Shown piece after piece: positions 17,698 through 26,365 of a DNA stretch of 47,199 bases (position 1 is its first letter; each line of letters opens with the position of its first letter). The translations under genes and the position numbers were made by a program. The DNA lies in NCBI GenBank assembly GCA_947486575.1, contig CANKUB010000023.1:1-47199 (forward strand), read 5' to 3'. The stretch is from Betaproteobacteria bacterium. Lineage in GTDB: Bacteria > Pseudomonadota > Gammaproteobacteria > Burkholderiales > SG8-41. The notes beneath the pieces were generated by a model, which saw only the letters and a program-made list of their open reading frames with translations, searched no databases and was not told the origin of the DNA.

Positions 17698-18395
17698 CGC
17701 AACTCGCGCTCGTCATAGATCTGAATGTGTGCGTGGGTTGCCACGCCTGCGTCACCAGTTGCAAGGAATGGAACACCTCCGGTGTAGCAGGTTCGCTGTC
17801 CGACGAAAATCCGTATGGCAAAGACCCCAGCGGTACTTTCTTCAACCGCGTTCAGACGTTTGAAGTGGGTACATTTCCAGATACACAAACCGTGCATTTC
17901 CCCAAATCGTGTCTGCATTGCGAAGACCCGCCGTGCGTGCCGGTGTGCCCCACCGGCGCCAGCTACAAGCGCGAGAGCGACGGATTGGTACTGATCGACT
18001 ACGACAAGTGCATCGGCTGCAAATATTGCGCCTGGGCCTGCCCGTACGGCGTGCGCGAGCTGGATGAAAACCAGAAGGTGATGAAGAAATGCACGATGTG
18101 TGTTGACCGCATCAACGACACTAGCCTGGCCGACGAGCAACGTAAACCCGCCTGCGTGCTGGCCTGCCCCACCAACGCCCGGCTCTACGGCGACATCCAC
18201 GACCCGGAATCCATCGTCTCCAAAGCCATTCGTGAGAACGGCGGCTATCAATTGATGCCGGAGTGGGAAACCAAACCGGCCAATCACTATTTGCCGCGCC
18301 GCAGCGCCTCTGCCATCGACAATGAATTGAGTAGCAAGGTGGAGCAACAGCGGCCCAATAGCCTGAGGGCGACTGACGCCTCCTCTAAACCATAA
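17694..18395 (+). CDS. soeB: SoeB-type four-cluster ferredoxin subunit
   Basis: A 233-residue electron-transfer subunit with four Cys clusters: CVGCHACVTSC, CLHCEDPPCVPVCP, CIGCKYCAWACP and CTMC followed by CVLACP. It links the molybdopterin subunit to the membrane anchor. ATG 17694 overlaps the soeA stop; the frame extends upstream but inside soeA. The C-terminal 45 residues are hydrophilic and without Cys. It is followed by soeC after 8 bp. Confidence 0.92.
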   Translation: MTQLALVIDLNVCVGCHACVTSCKEWNTSGVAGSLSDENPYGKDPSGTFFNRVQTFEVGTFPDTQTVHFPKSCLHCEDPPCVPVCPTGASYKRESDGLVLIDYDKCIGCKYCAWACPYGVRELDENQKVMKKCTMCVDRINDTSLADEQRKPACVLACPTNARLYGDIHDPESIVSKAIRENGGYQLMPEWETKPANHYLPRRSASAIDNELSSKVEQQRPNSLRATDASSKP

Positions 18396-18403
18396 GCTGA
18401 GCC

Positions 18404-19339
18404 ATGAATCCCGCATTTTCCGTTATTTTTCTCACTACCTTGATCGGCGCGGGGCAAGGGTTGTTTCTCGCGCTGGTCGCCGTCGAATGCGGCCTGATCG
18501 GTTCCGCACTGGCGACAGGCACGGCATTGCTGGTACGGGGCGACGCCATCGCGCTACTCCTGCTAGTCGCTGGACTTATTGCCTCGTTTTTTCATCTGGG
18601 GCATCCCGAACGCGCGTGGCGGGCTGTTGCGATGTGGCGCACCTCGTGGCTATCGCGCGAAGTCATCGTGCTGCCGGTCTTTATGGCGGTGGTCGCGCTG
18701 CACGGCTGGGGCCATTACGCTGGCGTCAATCTGGCCTCTGCATTGGGCATTACCGGAGTCGTGCTGTGTTTTGCACTGTTTTATATCACCGCCATGAACT
18801 ATGTGTGCATCAAGTTTTTGCAGGAATGGGCCACGCCGCTGACGATCGTGAATTACACATTACTAGGCTGTGCATCCGGCTTCACCCTTGCTACTGCGTT
18901 GGCGGCCGCCATGGAGCCATCGCTTGCGCCGGCTATCGCACGGTGGGCTCTCATCCTGACCCTCGCGGCGGCGGCCTCGCGCATAGCGTCCCTCGTGCGC
19001 AACGCGGGCCTGCGGCCTAAATCAACGCTGCAAAGTGCCATCGGCATTCCGCACCCACGCATTGTGCAAAAGTCACAAGGTTTTATGGGCAGCTCATTCA
19101 ATACACGTGAATTTTTTCACGGCAAAACGCGGCAAGTAGTACAAGGCGCGAAGTGGGGGTTTTTGCTACTGGCTTTCGTGATGCCCGTAATGCTGCTGAC
19201 TTTGGCCGATGCTGAGCGTAATGGTGCTATCGCTATCGCGACTTTCGTCATCCAATACGTTGGATTGCTCGCGGAGCGATGGTTTTTCTTTGCACAGGCG
19301 CGACACCCGCAGAATTTGTATTACCAGGCGACCTCATAG
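18404..19339 (+). CDS. soeC: SoeC, DmsC-type membrane anchor
   Basis: A 311-residue integral membrane protein with about eight hydrophobic segments. Family features are SFFHLGHPERAWRA and WLSREVIVLP in the first third and GKTRQVVQGAKWGF near the C-terminus. It should carry electrons between the SoeB clusters and the quinone pool. It completes the soeABC operon; no other sulfur-oxidation genes are nearby. Confidence 0.9.
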   Translation: MNPAFSVIFLTTLIGAGQGLFLALVAVECGLIGSALATGTALLVRGDAIALLLLVAGLIASFFHLGHPERAWRAVAMWRTSWLSREVIVLPVFMAVVALHGWGHYAGVNLASALGITGVVLCFALFYITAMNYVCIKFLQEWATPLTIVNYTLLGCASGFTLATALAAAMEPSLAPAIARWALILTLAAAASRIASLVRNAGLRPKSTLQSAIGIPHPRIVQKSQGFMGSSFNTREFFHGKTRQVVQGAKWGFLLLAFVMPVMLLTLADAERNGAIAIATFVIQYVGLLAERWFFFAQARHPQNLYYQATS

Positions 19340-19384
19340 GGCCGATCCGTTGACGGCGCCGCCACATCCGCGCCGCTACTTTTA

Positions 19385-19545
19385 CGCCACCCTCGTGAAC
19401 CAGCGACGTGCGGCATATGCACGTTTTCTACTACGGCGAATCCACGGTGGCTGATGTGTTGCGAGCTGCGACAAAGCCGCAAAAATCCAATTCAGAGTCG
19501 GCGAACACTCCCGCGTGGCATTGATGGTCAATACCGAGAGATAAG
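19385..19545 (+). pseudogene. Relic of a metallo-beta-lactamase-fold lipoprotein gene
   Basis: Lies in the 397-bp gap between soeC and the beta-barrel gene. A reading frame gives HMHVFYYGESTVADVLR, matching RMYVFNCGESTVSDMSR of the intact gene at 20585-21451; 38 of 51 nucleotides around this point agree by eye. Similarity continues, with an indel, to CGTGGCATTGATGGTCAAT, which corresponds to CGTGGTTGGTTGATGTTCGAT. No HxHxDH region follows and a TGA interrupts it. The rest of the gap (19546-19736) is AT-rich with no feature I can support. Confidence 0.7.
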
Positions 19546-19736
19546 CCCGTTTGATTGAAATTTTCCGTAATCCGCAGCTCGCTTTTCAAAATATGCTATC
19601 CCATTGATTTAAAAGGCGTTGTTTCATTTACGCAACAAAGCCAGAGATTTTCCACCTTGCAATCAAAAGCATTTTGACACTGCCATCACATATCCTTAGG
19701 ATTTACTATAACAAACACCTTTAAGATATTGATTTT

Positions 19737-20420
19737 ATGGAATTCATACGTTTTTTCCTGTGCGGGAAAATAAAAAGCAGCCATTTCCTGGGCGTGCTGT
19801 TTTTGCTTGCCTGCGCGATTAATGGCAGCGGATTCTCCCTCGCAGCAGATGAACTACGTTGGTATGGCGGGATCGGGATCGGCCAGTCACGCGCAAAGTT
19901 TAACGACGCTGGGATAAGCAATACTTTGCTCGCTGCAGGGGCCGCTACAGCCACAACGACAGCCAAGGACGAGCGCGACACCAGCTACAAACTTTTTACG
20001 GGCTACCAATTCAACAGGCACTTCGCGCTGGAAGGTGGCTATTTCGACCTGGGCCGATTCAATTACACGTCGACTACCACCGGACCAGTGGGCTCTCTTT
20101 CCAACAATACAAAGGCTCAGGGCGTCAATATCGACGCGGTCGGCACACTTCCCATCGCCAAGAATTTTTCTGCAATTGGCCGGGTGGGTGCACATAGCAC
20201 TAAGACTAGGGATTCCTACGCGGGAAGCGGCGGCATTACAGTATTGAATCCGGCTGATCGGTGGGATACAAACTACAAACTTGGCGTAGGGCTGCAATAC
20301 GATATAACGAAATCTTTCGCCGTTCGCGGCGAGATGGAGCGCTACCACATCAACGACACTGCCAGCGACCGTCGCGACACCGACGTTTACTCTGTAGGCA
20401 TAATCCTGAAGTTCCGATAA
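19737..20420 (+). CDS. Outer-membrane beta-barrel protein (OmpA-N/porin-like)
   Basis: A 227-residue protein with a long signal peptide (cleavage near FSLAADE, residue 37) followed by alternating amphipathic strands: RWYGGIGIGQSRAKF, SYKLFTGYQFNRHFALEGGYFDLG, DAVGTLPIAKNFSAIGRVGAH, YKLGVGLQYDITKSFAVRGEMERY and a final DVYSVGIILKFR. The strand count fits an eight-stranded barrel. The C-terminus is KFR rather than the usual terminal aromatic. It probably has a structural or small-porin role; no specific ligand is evident. Confidence 0.85.
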   Translation: MEFIRFFLCGKIKSSHFLGVLFLLACAINGSGFSLAADELRWYGGIGIGQSRAKFNDAGISNTLLAAGAATATTTAKDERDTSYKLFTGYQFNRHFALEGGYFDLGRFNYTSTTTGPVGSLSNNTKAQGVNIDAVGTLPIAKNFSAIGRVGAHSTKTRDSYAGSGGITVLNPADRWDTNYKLGVGLQYDITKSFAVRGEMERYHINDTASDRRDTDVYSVGIILKFR

Positions 20421-20584
20421 CAATTTTGCAGAACTAAGAGTCAGCGCCCGGTCAAATCAACGATCACGCCTGTATTCCCGGACTTTTGTCGATTACGGTA
20501 CGCAAGGTATTTTTTCCCGCATTGACTAGCTGTACCATCGGCAATTTCGAAAAAATGCAAACAGATGTCATTCATGCTCAGGCA

Positions 20585-21451
20585 ATGAGAAAACTCGTCC
20601 GGATTGTCAGCATCACCATCATTGCGGTTATTGTTGCCTGTTTTGGCGGTTGCGCACAGTCCCCCTCGCAGACCAGCGGCGTGCAGCGCATGTACGTCTT
20701 CAACTGCGGCGAATCCACAGTCAGCGATATGTCACGCTGGACGCCGGGTGTCAACATCGGCAAGCCCGGCGAATTCAGCGCCAACTGTTACCTGATTCAA
20801 CACGCTCGTGGTTGGTTGATGTTCGATTCCGGCATCAACGATAACGTCGCCACCATGCCCAAGGGTTTTCAGCGCGGCAAGGATTCGCCGCGCTATATCC
20901 TGCGCAAACCCCTGCGTGTTCAGCTTTCTGAAATTGGCGTCGATCCTGCGCAGGTTACACATGTCGCGTTTTCACACACGCATGGCGATCATGTGGGCAA
21001 TGGCAATTTATTCAGCAAGGCCACGCTGCATATTCAACAGGCTGAATACGACATTGCATTCGGCTCTGCAGCCGTGTCGAAATGGAACTTCGAAGTCACC
21101 AGTTACGACAAGCTCCGCGCCAATCCTATTGTAAAATTAAACGGCGACCATGACGTTTTTGGTGACGGCACGGTGCGGCTCATATCCACCCCTGGACACA
21201 CCCCCGGGCATCAGTCACTATTTGTGCGTCTGCCTCAACGCGGGCCGGTGATTTTGACGGGCGACATGGTTCATTTGCAGGATAACTGGGTTAATCGCCG
21301 TGTGCCCGCATTCAATTTCAATCGCGAACAAAGCTTACAGTCCATGGAGAAGATTGCCGCGCTGATGAAAGCGACCGGCGCGCAGTTGTGGATCAATCAC
21401 GACAAGACGCAAAGCGACCAGATACCCAAAGCACCCGCCTATCTTCAATAA
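20585..21451 (+). CDS. Metallo-beta-lactamase-fold lipoprotein, AHL-lactonase-like
   Basis: A 288-residue predicted lipoprotein. The N-terminus MRKLVRIVSITIIAVIVACFGGC ends in an FGGC lipobox. The zinc motif HTHGDHVGNG follows, then STPGHTPGHQS and a GDMVHLQDNW segment, and it ends WINHDKTQSD. The family includes N-acyl homoserine lactonases (AttM/AiiB type), but lipid-anchored placement is unusual for those, so a lactonase role is a guess. Several ATGs upstream (20486, 20555) are in frame; 20585 was chosen because it gives the canonical basic signal. A relic of a paralogue lies 1.1 kb upstream. Confidence 0.82.
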   Translation: MRKLVRIVSITIIAVIVACFGGCAQSPSQTSGVQRMYVFNCGESTVSDMSRWTPGVNIGKPGEFSANCYLIQHARGWLMFDSGINDNVATMPKGFQRGKDSPRYILRKPLRVQLSEIGVDPAQVTHVAFSHTHGDHVGNGNLFSKATLHIQQAEYDIAFGSAAVSKWNFEVTSYDKLRANPIVKLNGDHDVFGDGTVRLISTPGHTPGHQSLFVRLPQRGPVILTGDMVHLQDNWVNRRVPAFNFNREQSLQSMEKIAALMKATGAQLWINHDKTQSDQIPKAPAYLQ

Positions 21452-21497
21452 CCGGCAAAAAGCAAGATTCACTCATACCAATACAAGGGAGATCGCC

Positions 21498-22493
21498 ATG
21501 CGTTTTTGGATAAGCGTATTTGCGACGGGGGCAATGCTCGCAACACTGATAGCCCCTGCGACCGCACAGCAGAAATTTCCGCTCGCCGCCCCAGCCGGGG
21601 TAGACAGCAAGGCGCGCGATGCCGCTCCGCCGGGTGCTGTGAATCAGGGGCCCTACGACATGTCGCAGTGGAAATACGGCACCGGATTCAACCCGCCACC
21701 CGGTGCAAAAATCTGGAACCCGGCCAAGATCAAACTGATGCAGGGTGGCAAAGTCGTTGGCGGCACGGTGCGCGGCGTGCGCGATCCCAGCACCTATTGC
21801 GCCATGGCGAACGCAGGCTACGATTTTATCTGGACAGAGATGCAGCACGAACCGTCGAACTGGCGCGATGTCGCCAACGCATGGCGTACCTGCCCGCGCG
21901 CCAAGGCGGTTCCCGGCGTGCGCGTGGCCTACGTCGATGAACGCGAAATCGCTCATGCGCTCGACAGTGGTGCGCTGGTATTGGTAGTGCCCACCATCGA
22001 CACCGTGGAAGAAGCCAAAGAGGCGATCAAGTGGGCCTACTTCCCGCCACTCGGCAGCCGCAGTCAGGGTGGCGGTCCGGCATTCGAGCCGGACATGTGG
22101 GGCGGTGTGCCGGGCGGCTATCGCAATACCATCAACGACAATCTCGTGCTGATACTGATGATTGAAACGCTTGAAGGCTTGAAGAACGCCGATGAAATAG
22201 CCAAGCTGCCCGGCGTACACGCCGTGTTTGCCGCCAGCGGCGACCTCGCCAATTTCTCCGGCTACAAGCAGGGCGATCCCGACTACGAGCGCGCTATTAA
22301 CATCGTGCATGACGCCGCGATCAAGGCCGGCAAGAAACTCTGCGGCCCCTTCGCATGGAAAGACCGTCCGGATTTCACGTGTTTTCAGGCCGGGCATGAA
22401 ATGGCGCAAATTACACGCGGCGCAAGGGCCGAACTTGGTGACCTCGCCAATACACAGGCCAAACCTGAAGTCGGGCCATTCGCGCCTAGGTAG
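21498..22493 (+). CDS. HpcH/HpaI aldolase family protein with signal peptide
   Basis: A 331-residue protein. The N-terminus has a clear Sec signal (MRFWISVFATGAMLATLIAPATAQQ). The barrel follows: DFIWTEMQHEP (metal/His region), GVRVAYVDEREI (Arg), VVPTIDTVEEA, LMIETLEGLKN (Glu) and FAASGDLANFSGY (Asp). The expected acid/base His, Glu and Asp are in place, so it may be active. Ordinary HpaI aldolases are cytoplasmic, so export is odd. A good AAGGGAG ribosome site precedes the start. It lies 46 bp after the metallo-beta-lactamase gene and may be cotranscribed with it. Confidence 0.85.
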   Translation: MRFWISVFATGAMLATLIAPATAQQKFPLAAPAGVDSKARDAAPPGAVNQGPYDMSQWKYGTGFNPPPGAKIWNPAKIKLMQGGKVVGGTVRGVRDPSTYCAMANAGYDFIWTEMQHEPSNWRDVANAWRTCPRAKAVPGVRVAYVDEREIAHALDSGALVLVVPTIDTVEEAKEAIKWAYFPPLGSRSQGGGPAFEPDMWGGVPGGYRNTINDNLVLILMIETLEGLKNADEIAKLPGVHAVFAASGDLANFSGYKQGDPDYERAINIVHDAAIKAGKKLCGPFAWKDRPDFTCFQAGHEMAQITRGARAELGDLANTQAKPEVGPFAPR

Positions 22494-22638
22494 CTAAGCC
22501 ATACCTTTCGTGCCTGGTTAGTACGCACGCAAGACAGTAGCGAAACGTACGTTCAGCGCAACCATTTCTTGATATACCGCAACGCCGGTTGATGGGCATC
22601 CGTTACGATGTCATCAGTCTATCGCTGGATGAACACGC

Positions 22639-23190
22639 ATGACCGCCTTATTTCAACGGCTGATTACGCGCTTTTCAGGGCTCGCCAGCAGTCGGTTGTT
22701 TCCACTGCTTGGCTTAACCTTCGCCTTTGCTGCAACGTTACTGGCGGTGGCCTTTGTGCCCGTCCTGTGCGCACTGGTGGCGCTCAAACGGCGCCATTGG
22801 GCGCGAACAGCACTGGGCTGTGCGATAGGCAGCGCGCTCGGCGCAACGGTGCTGGCCTGGCTGGTCGGAGAATACGGGCCCCAATTTATCGCGGAATTTC
22901 TTCCCGGCATCGCGCGATCACGCGAGTGGGAAACCGGCCTGCGCTGGGTGGATCAATACGGCTTTGTTGCGCTGATCGCAGTGGCGGGCTTGCCCCTGAG
23001 CCAGACGCCAGTGCTGTTGGTATGCGCACTAATGGGCATGCCGCTGCCAACCGTGTTTGCCTCTATTTTCATCGGCAAGCTCCTAAAATATCTGGTCAGC
23101 GCAGCCTTTGCAGCCACAGCGCTGGAGCATGTGCTCCTGCGCACACGAAGCACTGAAAACAGCAGCAAACCCCATGCGTCGAATCCATAA
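22639..23190 (+). CDS. YqaA/DedA-like small membrane protein
   Basis: A 183-residue protein with four or five hydrophobic segments. The central WVDQYGFVALIAVAGLPLSQTPVLLVCALMGMP block resembles the VTT/SNARE-associated (DedA-YqaA) core with its amphipathic re-entrant helix. The C-terminal 25 residues are hydrophilic. Role unknown; family members are linked to lipid scrambling and membrane homeostasis. Confidence 0.72.
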   Translation: MTALFQRLITRFSGLASSRLFPLLGLTFAFAATLLAVAFVPVLCALVALKRRHWARTALGCAIGSALGATVLAWLVGEYGPQFIAEFLPGIARSREWETGLRWVDQYGFVALIAVAGLPLSQTPVLLVCALMGMPLPTVFASIFIGKLLKYLVSAAFAATALEHVLLRTRSTENSSKPHASNP

Positions 23191-23194
23191 AACA

Positions 23195-23216
23195 GTATAT
23201 ATAATCAATTAGTTAC
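23195..23216 (-). repeat. AT-rich dispersed element, weak copy
   Basis: Minus-strand GTAACTAATTGATTATATAT. It lies between convergent genes, so it is not obviously a promoter for either. Confidence 0.4.
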
Positions 23217-23301
23217 AAGCAATCATCGAATGGCCTGATACGCTGTTGTCAGTTCGCATTGATCCCGACTTCGTGCGGAATCCCCCCCATTTTTTCCGCT
23301 C

Positions 23302-24180
23302 TTATTCCACCAATTTCAGAATTTCTGCGCGCACCTGGGCCCACGCGATCGCTTGTGCATCTACGATTTCAAAGTGGCCGGCCTTTTCGATAAGCATTAG
23401 CTTTGCGTCATCGCCTTTCTTCTGCGCAGCTTCAACGTAACTCGTCGCCATCACCGTGGGAACAATCCGGTCAGCATCGCCGTGCACGATAATTTGCTTG
23501 ATTGCACCGAGCGGCAGCAGTTCCAGCGGCGAATGTTGCGCATACAATGCGCCCTGCTCTCGTGCAGTCCCGCCCATCAGCATCTGAACGCTGGCATCAC
23601 ACGCTGTCCCGGTACGCCGTAAGTCCGTAATGGCGGCAAGTGCGACAACACCACGCCAGCGCAACGCACCTTTCGGTGCAGCCTTGTCAAATAACGTGTC
23701 AGCCAATCGCAATGCCAAATGCCCGCCTGCTGAATGCCCGATGACGACAATGCGCTGCAAATCGAGCGAATAATTTTTTGCCAGTGTTTCTAAATGGCGA
23801 ACGCCAAGTTGAACGTCATGGAACGTGCCAACGATGCCACCGCCCGGATTGCCTACGCGACGATATTCGAGATTCCACGTCGCGATCCCCTGCGCGGCCA
23901 AATCAGCCCCAACGTGCCCCATATAGCCCAAACCGTATTCGGCCATCCAGCACCCACCGTGCAACATGACGACAACGGGATAAGGCTTCTTGAACGCAGT
24001 GCCGTGGGGCAAACGCAACTCGCCAAATTGGTTCGGGTCTTTGCCATACGCAATCCTGGCATCAGACGGCGCAGGCGTCTCGGTAAGAATCGCGCGCGAG
24101 TCGCGTGGTTGTTGATAGGCGTAACCGCTGCGCAGCACCAACAAAATTGCGGCAACATAAATGATGATTCGTTTTTGCAT
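23302..24180 (-). CDS. Exported or membrane-anchored alpha/beta hydrolase
   Basis: A 292-residue hydrolase. An N-terminal hydrophobic segment (MQKRIIIYVAAILLVL) is followed by VVVMLHGGCWMAEYG, where HGG forms the oxyanion hole, then the nucleophile in VIGHSAGGHLALR. VHGDADRIVP carries the Asp and EKAGHFEIVD the His. This resembles BD-FAE/carboxylesterase-like enzymes. ATG 24180 is chosen because the upstream in-frame extension is Arg-rich and signal-poor. Confidence 0.85.
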   Translation of the reverse strand: MQKRIIIYVAAILLVLRSGYAYQQPRDSRAILTETPAPSDARIAYGKDPNQFGELRLPHGTAFKKPYPVVVMLHGGCWMAEYGLGYMGHVGADLAAQGIATWNLEYRRVGNPGGGIVGTFHDVQLGVRHLETLAKNYSLDLQRIVVIGHSAGGHLALRLADTLFDKAAPKGALRWRGVVALAAITDLRRTGTACDASVQMLMGGTAREQGALYAQHSPLELLPLGAIKQIIVHGDADRIVPTVMATSYVEAAQKKGDDAKLMLIEKAGHFEIVDAQAIAWAQVRAEILKLVE

Positions 24181-24335
24181 AAACGCCAAAAAAGCTGTAC
24201 GGGAGCGGAGGCGACATGCGCGCCCCCGAATCGAATGCAACTGGCCGAGAGCTGCGCCTTTCAATAACAACCTCGAGTCAGTAAAAAATTCCTTTTACAA
24301 CACCCGCATGCTTGAGTTTATTGGATCATATTGGA

Positions 24336-25238
24336 TCAAGCCGCAACACCGCCATGAAAAACACCCTGCAAAAACCCCGCATCAAATACCTTATCCGCCA
24401 TCACCTGGCAACGCTTCATCAGGCGAAATTCGTCGGGCCGGTAATCAGCCAACGCGCAATGCCACGTGCCGAGGTGATCCCACATCAGCACGTCGCCCAC
24501 CGTCCAATGGTGGGTATGCCGGTACTTGGGTTGCAGCACATGCGCGAATAAATATGCCAGCATTTCGCTGCTTTCGGCTGGCGCCAGCTCATTGATGCGC
24601 ACGGTGAAGCCAGGATTCACGTAAATCACCTTGCGCCCGCTGATGGGATGCGTGAGAAATACCGGGTGCGGTACTGGCGGGCGTTCTCGTCGCTGCGCAT
24701 CAGTCTGCGGCGGACGCGTGCTGCCTTTGGCACGCATTTTTTCCTGAAAATAATTGTGGTCGTGCAGGGCTGTCGCATTTGCAAGTTTGGCTTTCACGTC
24801 CGCCGGCAGATCGTCATACGCGGCCTGCGTATTGGTAAATTCAGTTCCGCCCAACGGCTTGCCGTCACGCATGGGTACCCTATGCGCCACCAGCACGTTG
24901 ACGAAGCCCACCACGCGGTTGTACGTCATGTCGGTGTGCCAATCCTGCCCTGCATCCGGTGTGCCGATTGGACGACCATTCTCGATCACATTGGAGAGTA
25001 TCGACACCTCAGGCACGTTGGCATCAGCGAGTCTCGATATCATCTGCAGCGCGCCGAAACGGGACGAAAACTCCTTTAGGGCCTGGGCTTCGATCAACTG
25101 CTTCGAAAAACACAGCACACCGTATTCACCCAGCGCCCGCAGCAGAATCGCCAGATCGGCATCTGACAAGGGTTGTTCGAGGTCTACGCCAGTGACGGTG
25201 GCGCCGAGGGTGGTATTGCCCGGTTCGATCGTTAGCAC
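24336..25238 (-). CDS. TauD/TfdA family 2-oxoglutarate dioxygenase
   Basis: A 300-residue Fe(II)/2OG oxygenase. The iron ligands are H101 and D103 (QDWHTDMTYN) and H260 (GTWHCALADY); R276 (RLMKRCQV) should bind 2-oxoglutarate. Such enzymes oxidatively release sulfite from taurine-like sulfonates or cleave aryloxyacetates. The substrate here is not deducible. Release of sulfite would connect with soeABC 5 kb away, but that is speculative. It is divergent from a Bug gene (119-bp gap). Confidence 0.9.
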   Translation of the reverse strand: MLTIEPGNTTLGATVTGVDLEQPLSDADLAILLRALGEYGVLCFSKQLIEAQALKEFSSRFGALQMISRLADANVPEVSILSNVIENGRPIGTPDAGQDWHTDMTYNRVVGFVNVLVAHRVPMRDGKPLGGTEFTNTQAAYDDLPADVKAKLANATALHDHNYFQEKMRAKGSTRPPQTDAQRRERPPVPHPVFLTHPISGRKVIYVNPGFTVRINELAPAESSEMLAYLFAHVLQPKYRHTHHWTVGDVLMWDHLGTWHCALADYRPDEFRLMKRCQVMADKVFDAGFLQGVFHGGVAA

Positions 25239-25357
25239 AGCATTCTCCTTCCAGGCATTGCAACCATCGCAGAACCAGACAACCGTGGCGCATAGCCTTT
25301 GTAAGGCGTTATATTATCAGACGTGTTGATACACACGGCTCACGTGGAGATTCTTCA

Positions 25358-26356
25358 ATGGCCGCACACACTCGTGCAATACCAGTTGCTTTGACGATAA
25401 TGGCAGCGGCGCTGTGCCCAGGCATGGTTTTGGCACAAGCGCCTTCGACAGGCTCAGGACACGGGCTTCCCACGAGGCCGATCCGCGTATTGGTGGGCTT
25501 CACACCGGGCGCTGGTGTCGATATCGCCGTGCGTTTGGTCACGCCCAAAATGAGCGAGACCCTCGGCCAATCGATCATTGTCGATAACCGCCCCGGTGCT
25601 GGCGGCAACATAGCCTCGGAATTGGTGGCGCGCGCACCAGCAGACGGCTATACGCTGCTGGCGAACGGTGCGCCCGCCGCCATCAGCCAAACGCTGTACT
25701 CGAAACTATCCTACGACCTGCTGAAGGATTTTGAAGCTGTGGCGCTGATTGCAAGTGTAAGTCAAATCCTGACGATTCATCCGTCGCTACCGGCGAAGAC
25801 AACAAAGGATTTTGTGACGTTTGCCAAAAGCCGCCGCGATGAGCTGACATACGCCACCACCGGCAGCGGCAGCACGCCGCACCTGACGGCTGAGATGTTC
25901 AGAATGCTAAGCGGCATCAAGATGTTGCATATACCCTACAAAGGCACGCCGCTGGCGCTGAATGATCTGATCGCAGGCAATGTGACATTCATGTTCGTCA
26001 ATATTCTGACGGTGATGCAGCATGTCAACAGCGGCCGCCTGCGCGGGCTGGCCATTACCAGCGCGAAACGCAGCACCATCGCGCCCCAGTTGCCAACTGT
26101 CGCAGAGACCTATCCGGGCTTCGAGTCCGGCACCTGGTTCGCGCTGTTTGCGCCCACGGGCACGCCCAAGGACGCCGTGGCGCGCATACATGAGGCAGTG
26201 ACCCGTGCCACGCAGGCACCGGATGTGCGCGACAAATTTATCGCTCAAGGTGCCGAACTACTTTCGGGCACGCCACAAGATGCTATGGCCTACACGCGCG
26301 CTGAAGTAAGCAAGTGGGCCAAGGTGGTGAAGGCCTCAGGCGCGCGGGTGGATTAA
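25358..26356 (+). CDS. Bug/TctC family solute-binding protein with REP-like insert
   Basis: A 332-residue orphan Bug protein. Between the signal peptide (ending MVLAQA) and the usual LPTRPIRVLVGFTPGAG start there is an extra PSTGSGHG segment, encoded by a CCTTCGACAGGCTCAGGACA sequence that matches a dispersed bacterial repeat. The rest is typical: DNRPGAGGNIASE, HIPYKGTPLALND, KWAKVVKASGARVD. The insert lies in the flexible N-terminus of the mature protein, so function is probably kept. It is divergent from the TauD gene and may belong with it. Confidence 0.92.
   Translation: MAAHTRAIPVALTIMAAALCPGMVLAQAPSTGSGHGLPTRPIRVLVGFTPGAGVDIAVRLVTPKMSETLGQSIIVDNRPGAGGNIASELVARAPADGYTLLANGAPAAISQTLYSKLSYDLLKDFEAVALIASVSQILTIHPSLPAKTTKDFVTFAKSRRDELTYATTGSGSTPHLTAEMFRMLSGIKMLHIPYKGTPLALNDLIAGNVTFMFVNILTVMQHVNSGRLRGLAITSAKRSTIAPQLPTVAETYPGFESGTWFALFAPTGTPKDAVARIHEAVTRATQAPDVRDKFIAQGAELLSGTPQDAMAYTRAEVSKWAKVVKASGARVD
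25442..25461. repeat. REP-like 'PEPVEG' half-repeat inside a Bug gene
   Basis: CCTTCGACAGGCTCAGGACA. Its complement is translated as the PEPVEG peptide seen in many mis-called ORFs of proteobacteria. Only one arm is present, with no second palindromic arm nearby. It is in frame with the gene. Confidence 0.7.
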
Positions 26357-26365
26357 AAGCACCGC

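Noticed and set aside
17556-18416. Minus-strand frame of 286 codons opposite soeB/soeA
   Set aside because: Antisense to soeB, whose four Cys clusters are unambiguous. No recognisable motif in the antisense product.
19722-19740. AAGATATTGATTTTATGG before the beta-barrel gene as an element copy
   Set aside because: Only a short partial match and it overlaps the start codon.
21393-22409. Minus-strand frame of 338 codons opposite the HpaI-type aldolase
   Set aside because: Antisense shadow of a conserved barrel protein; the composition is implausible and there is no signal or motif.
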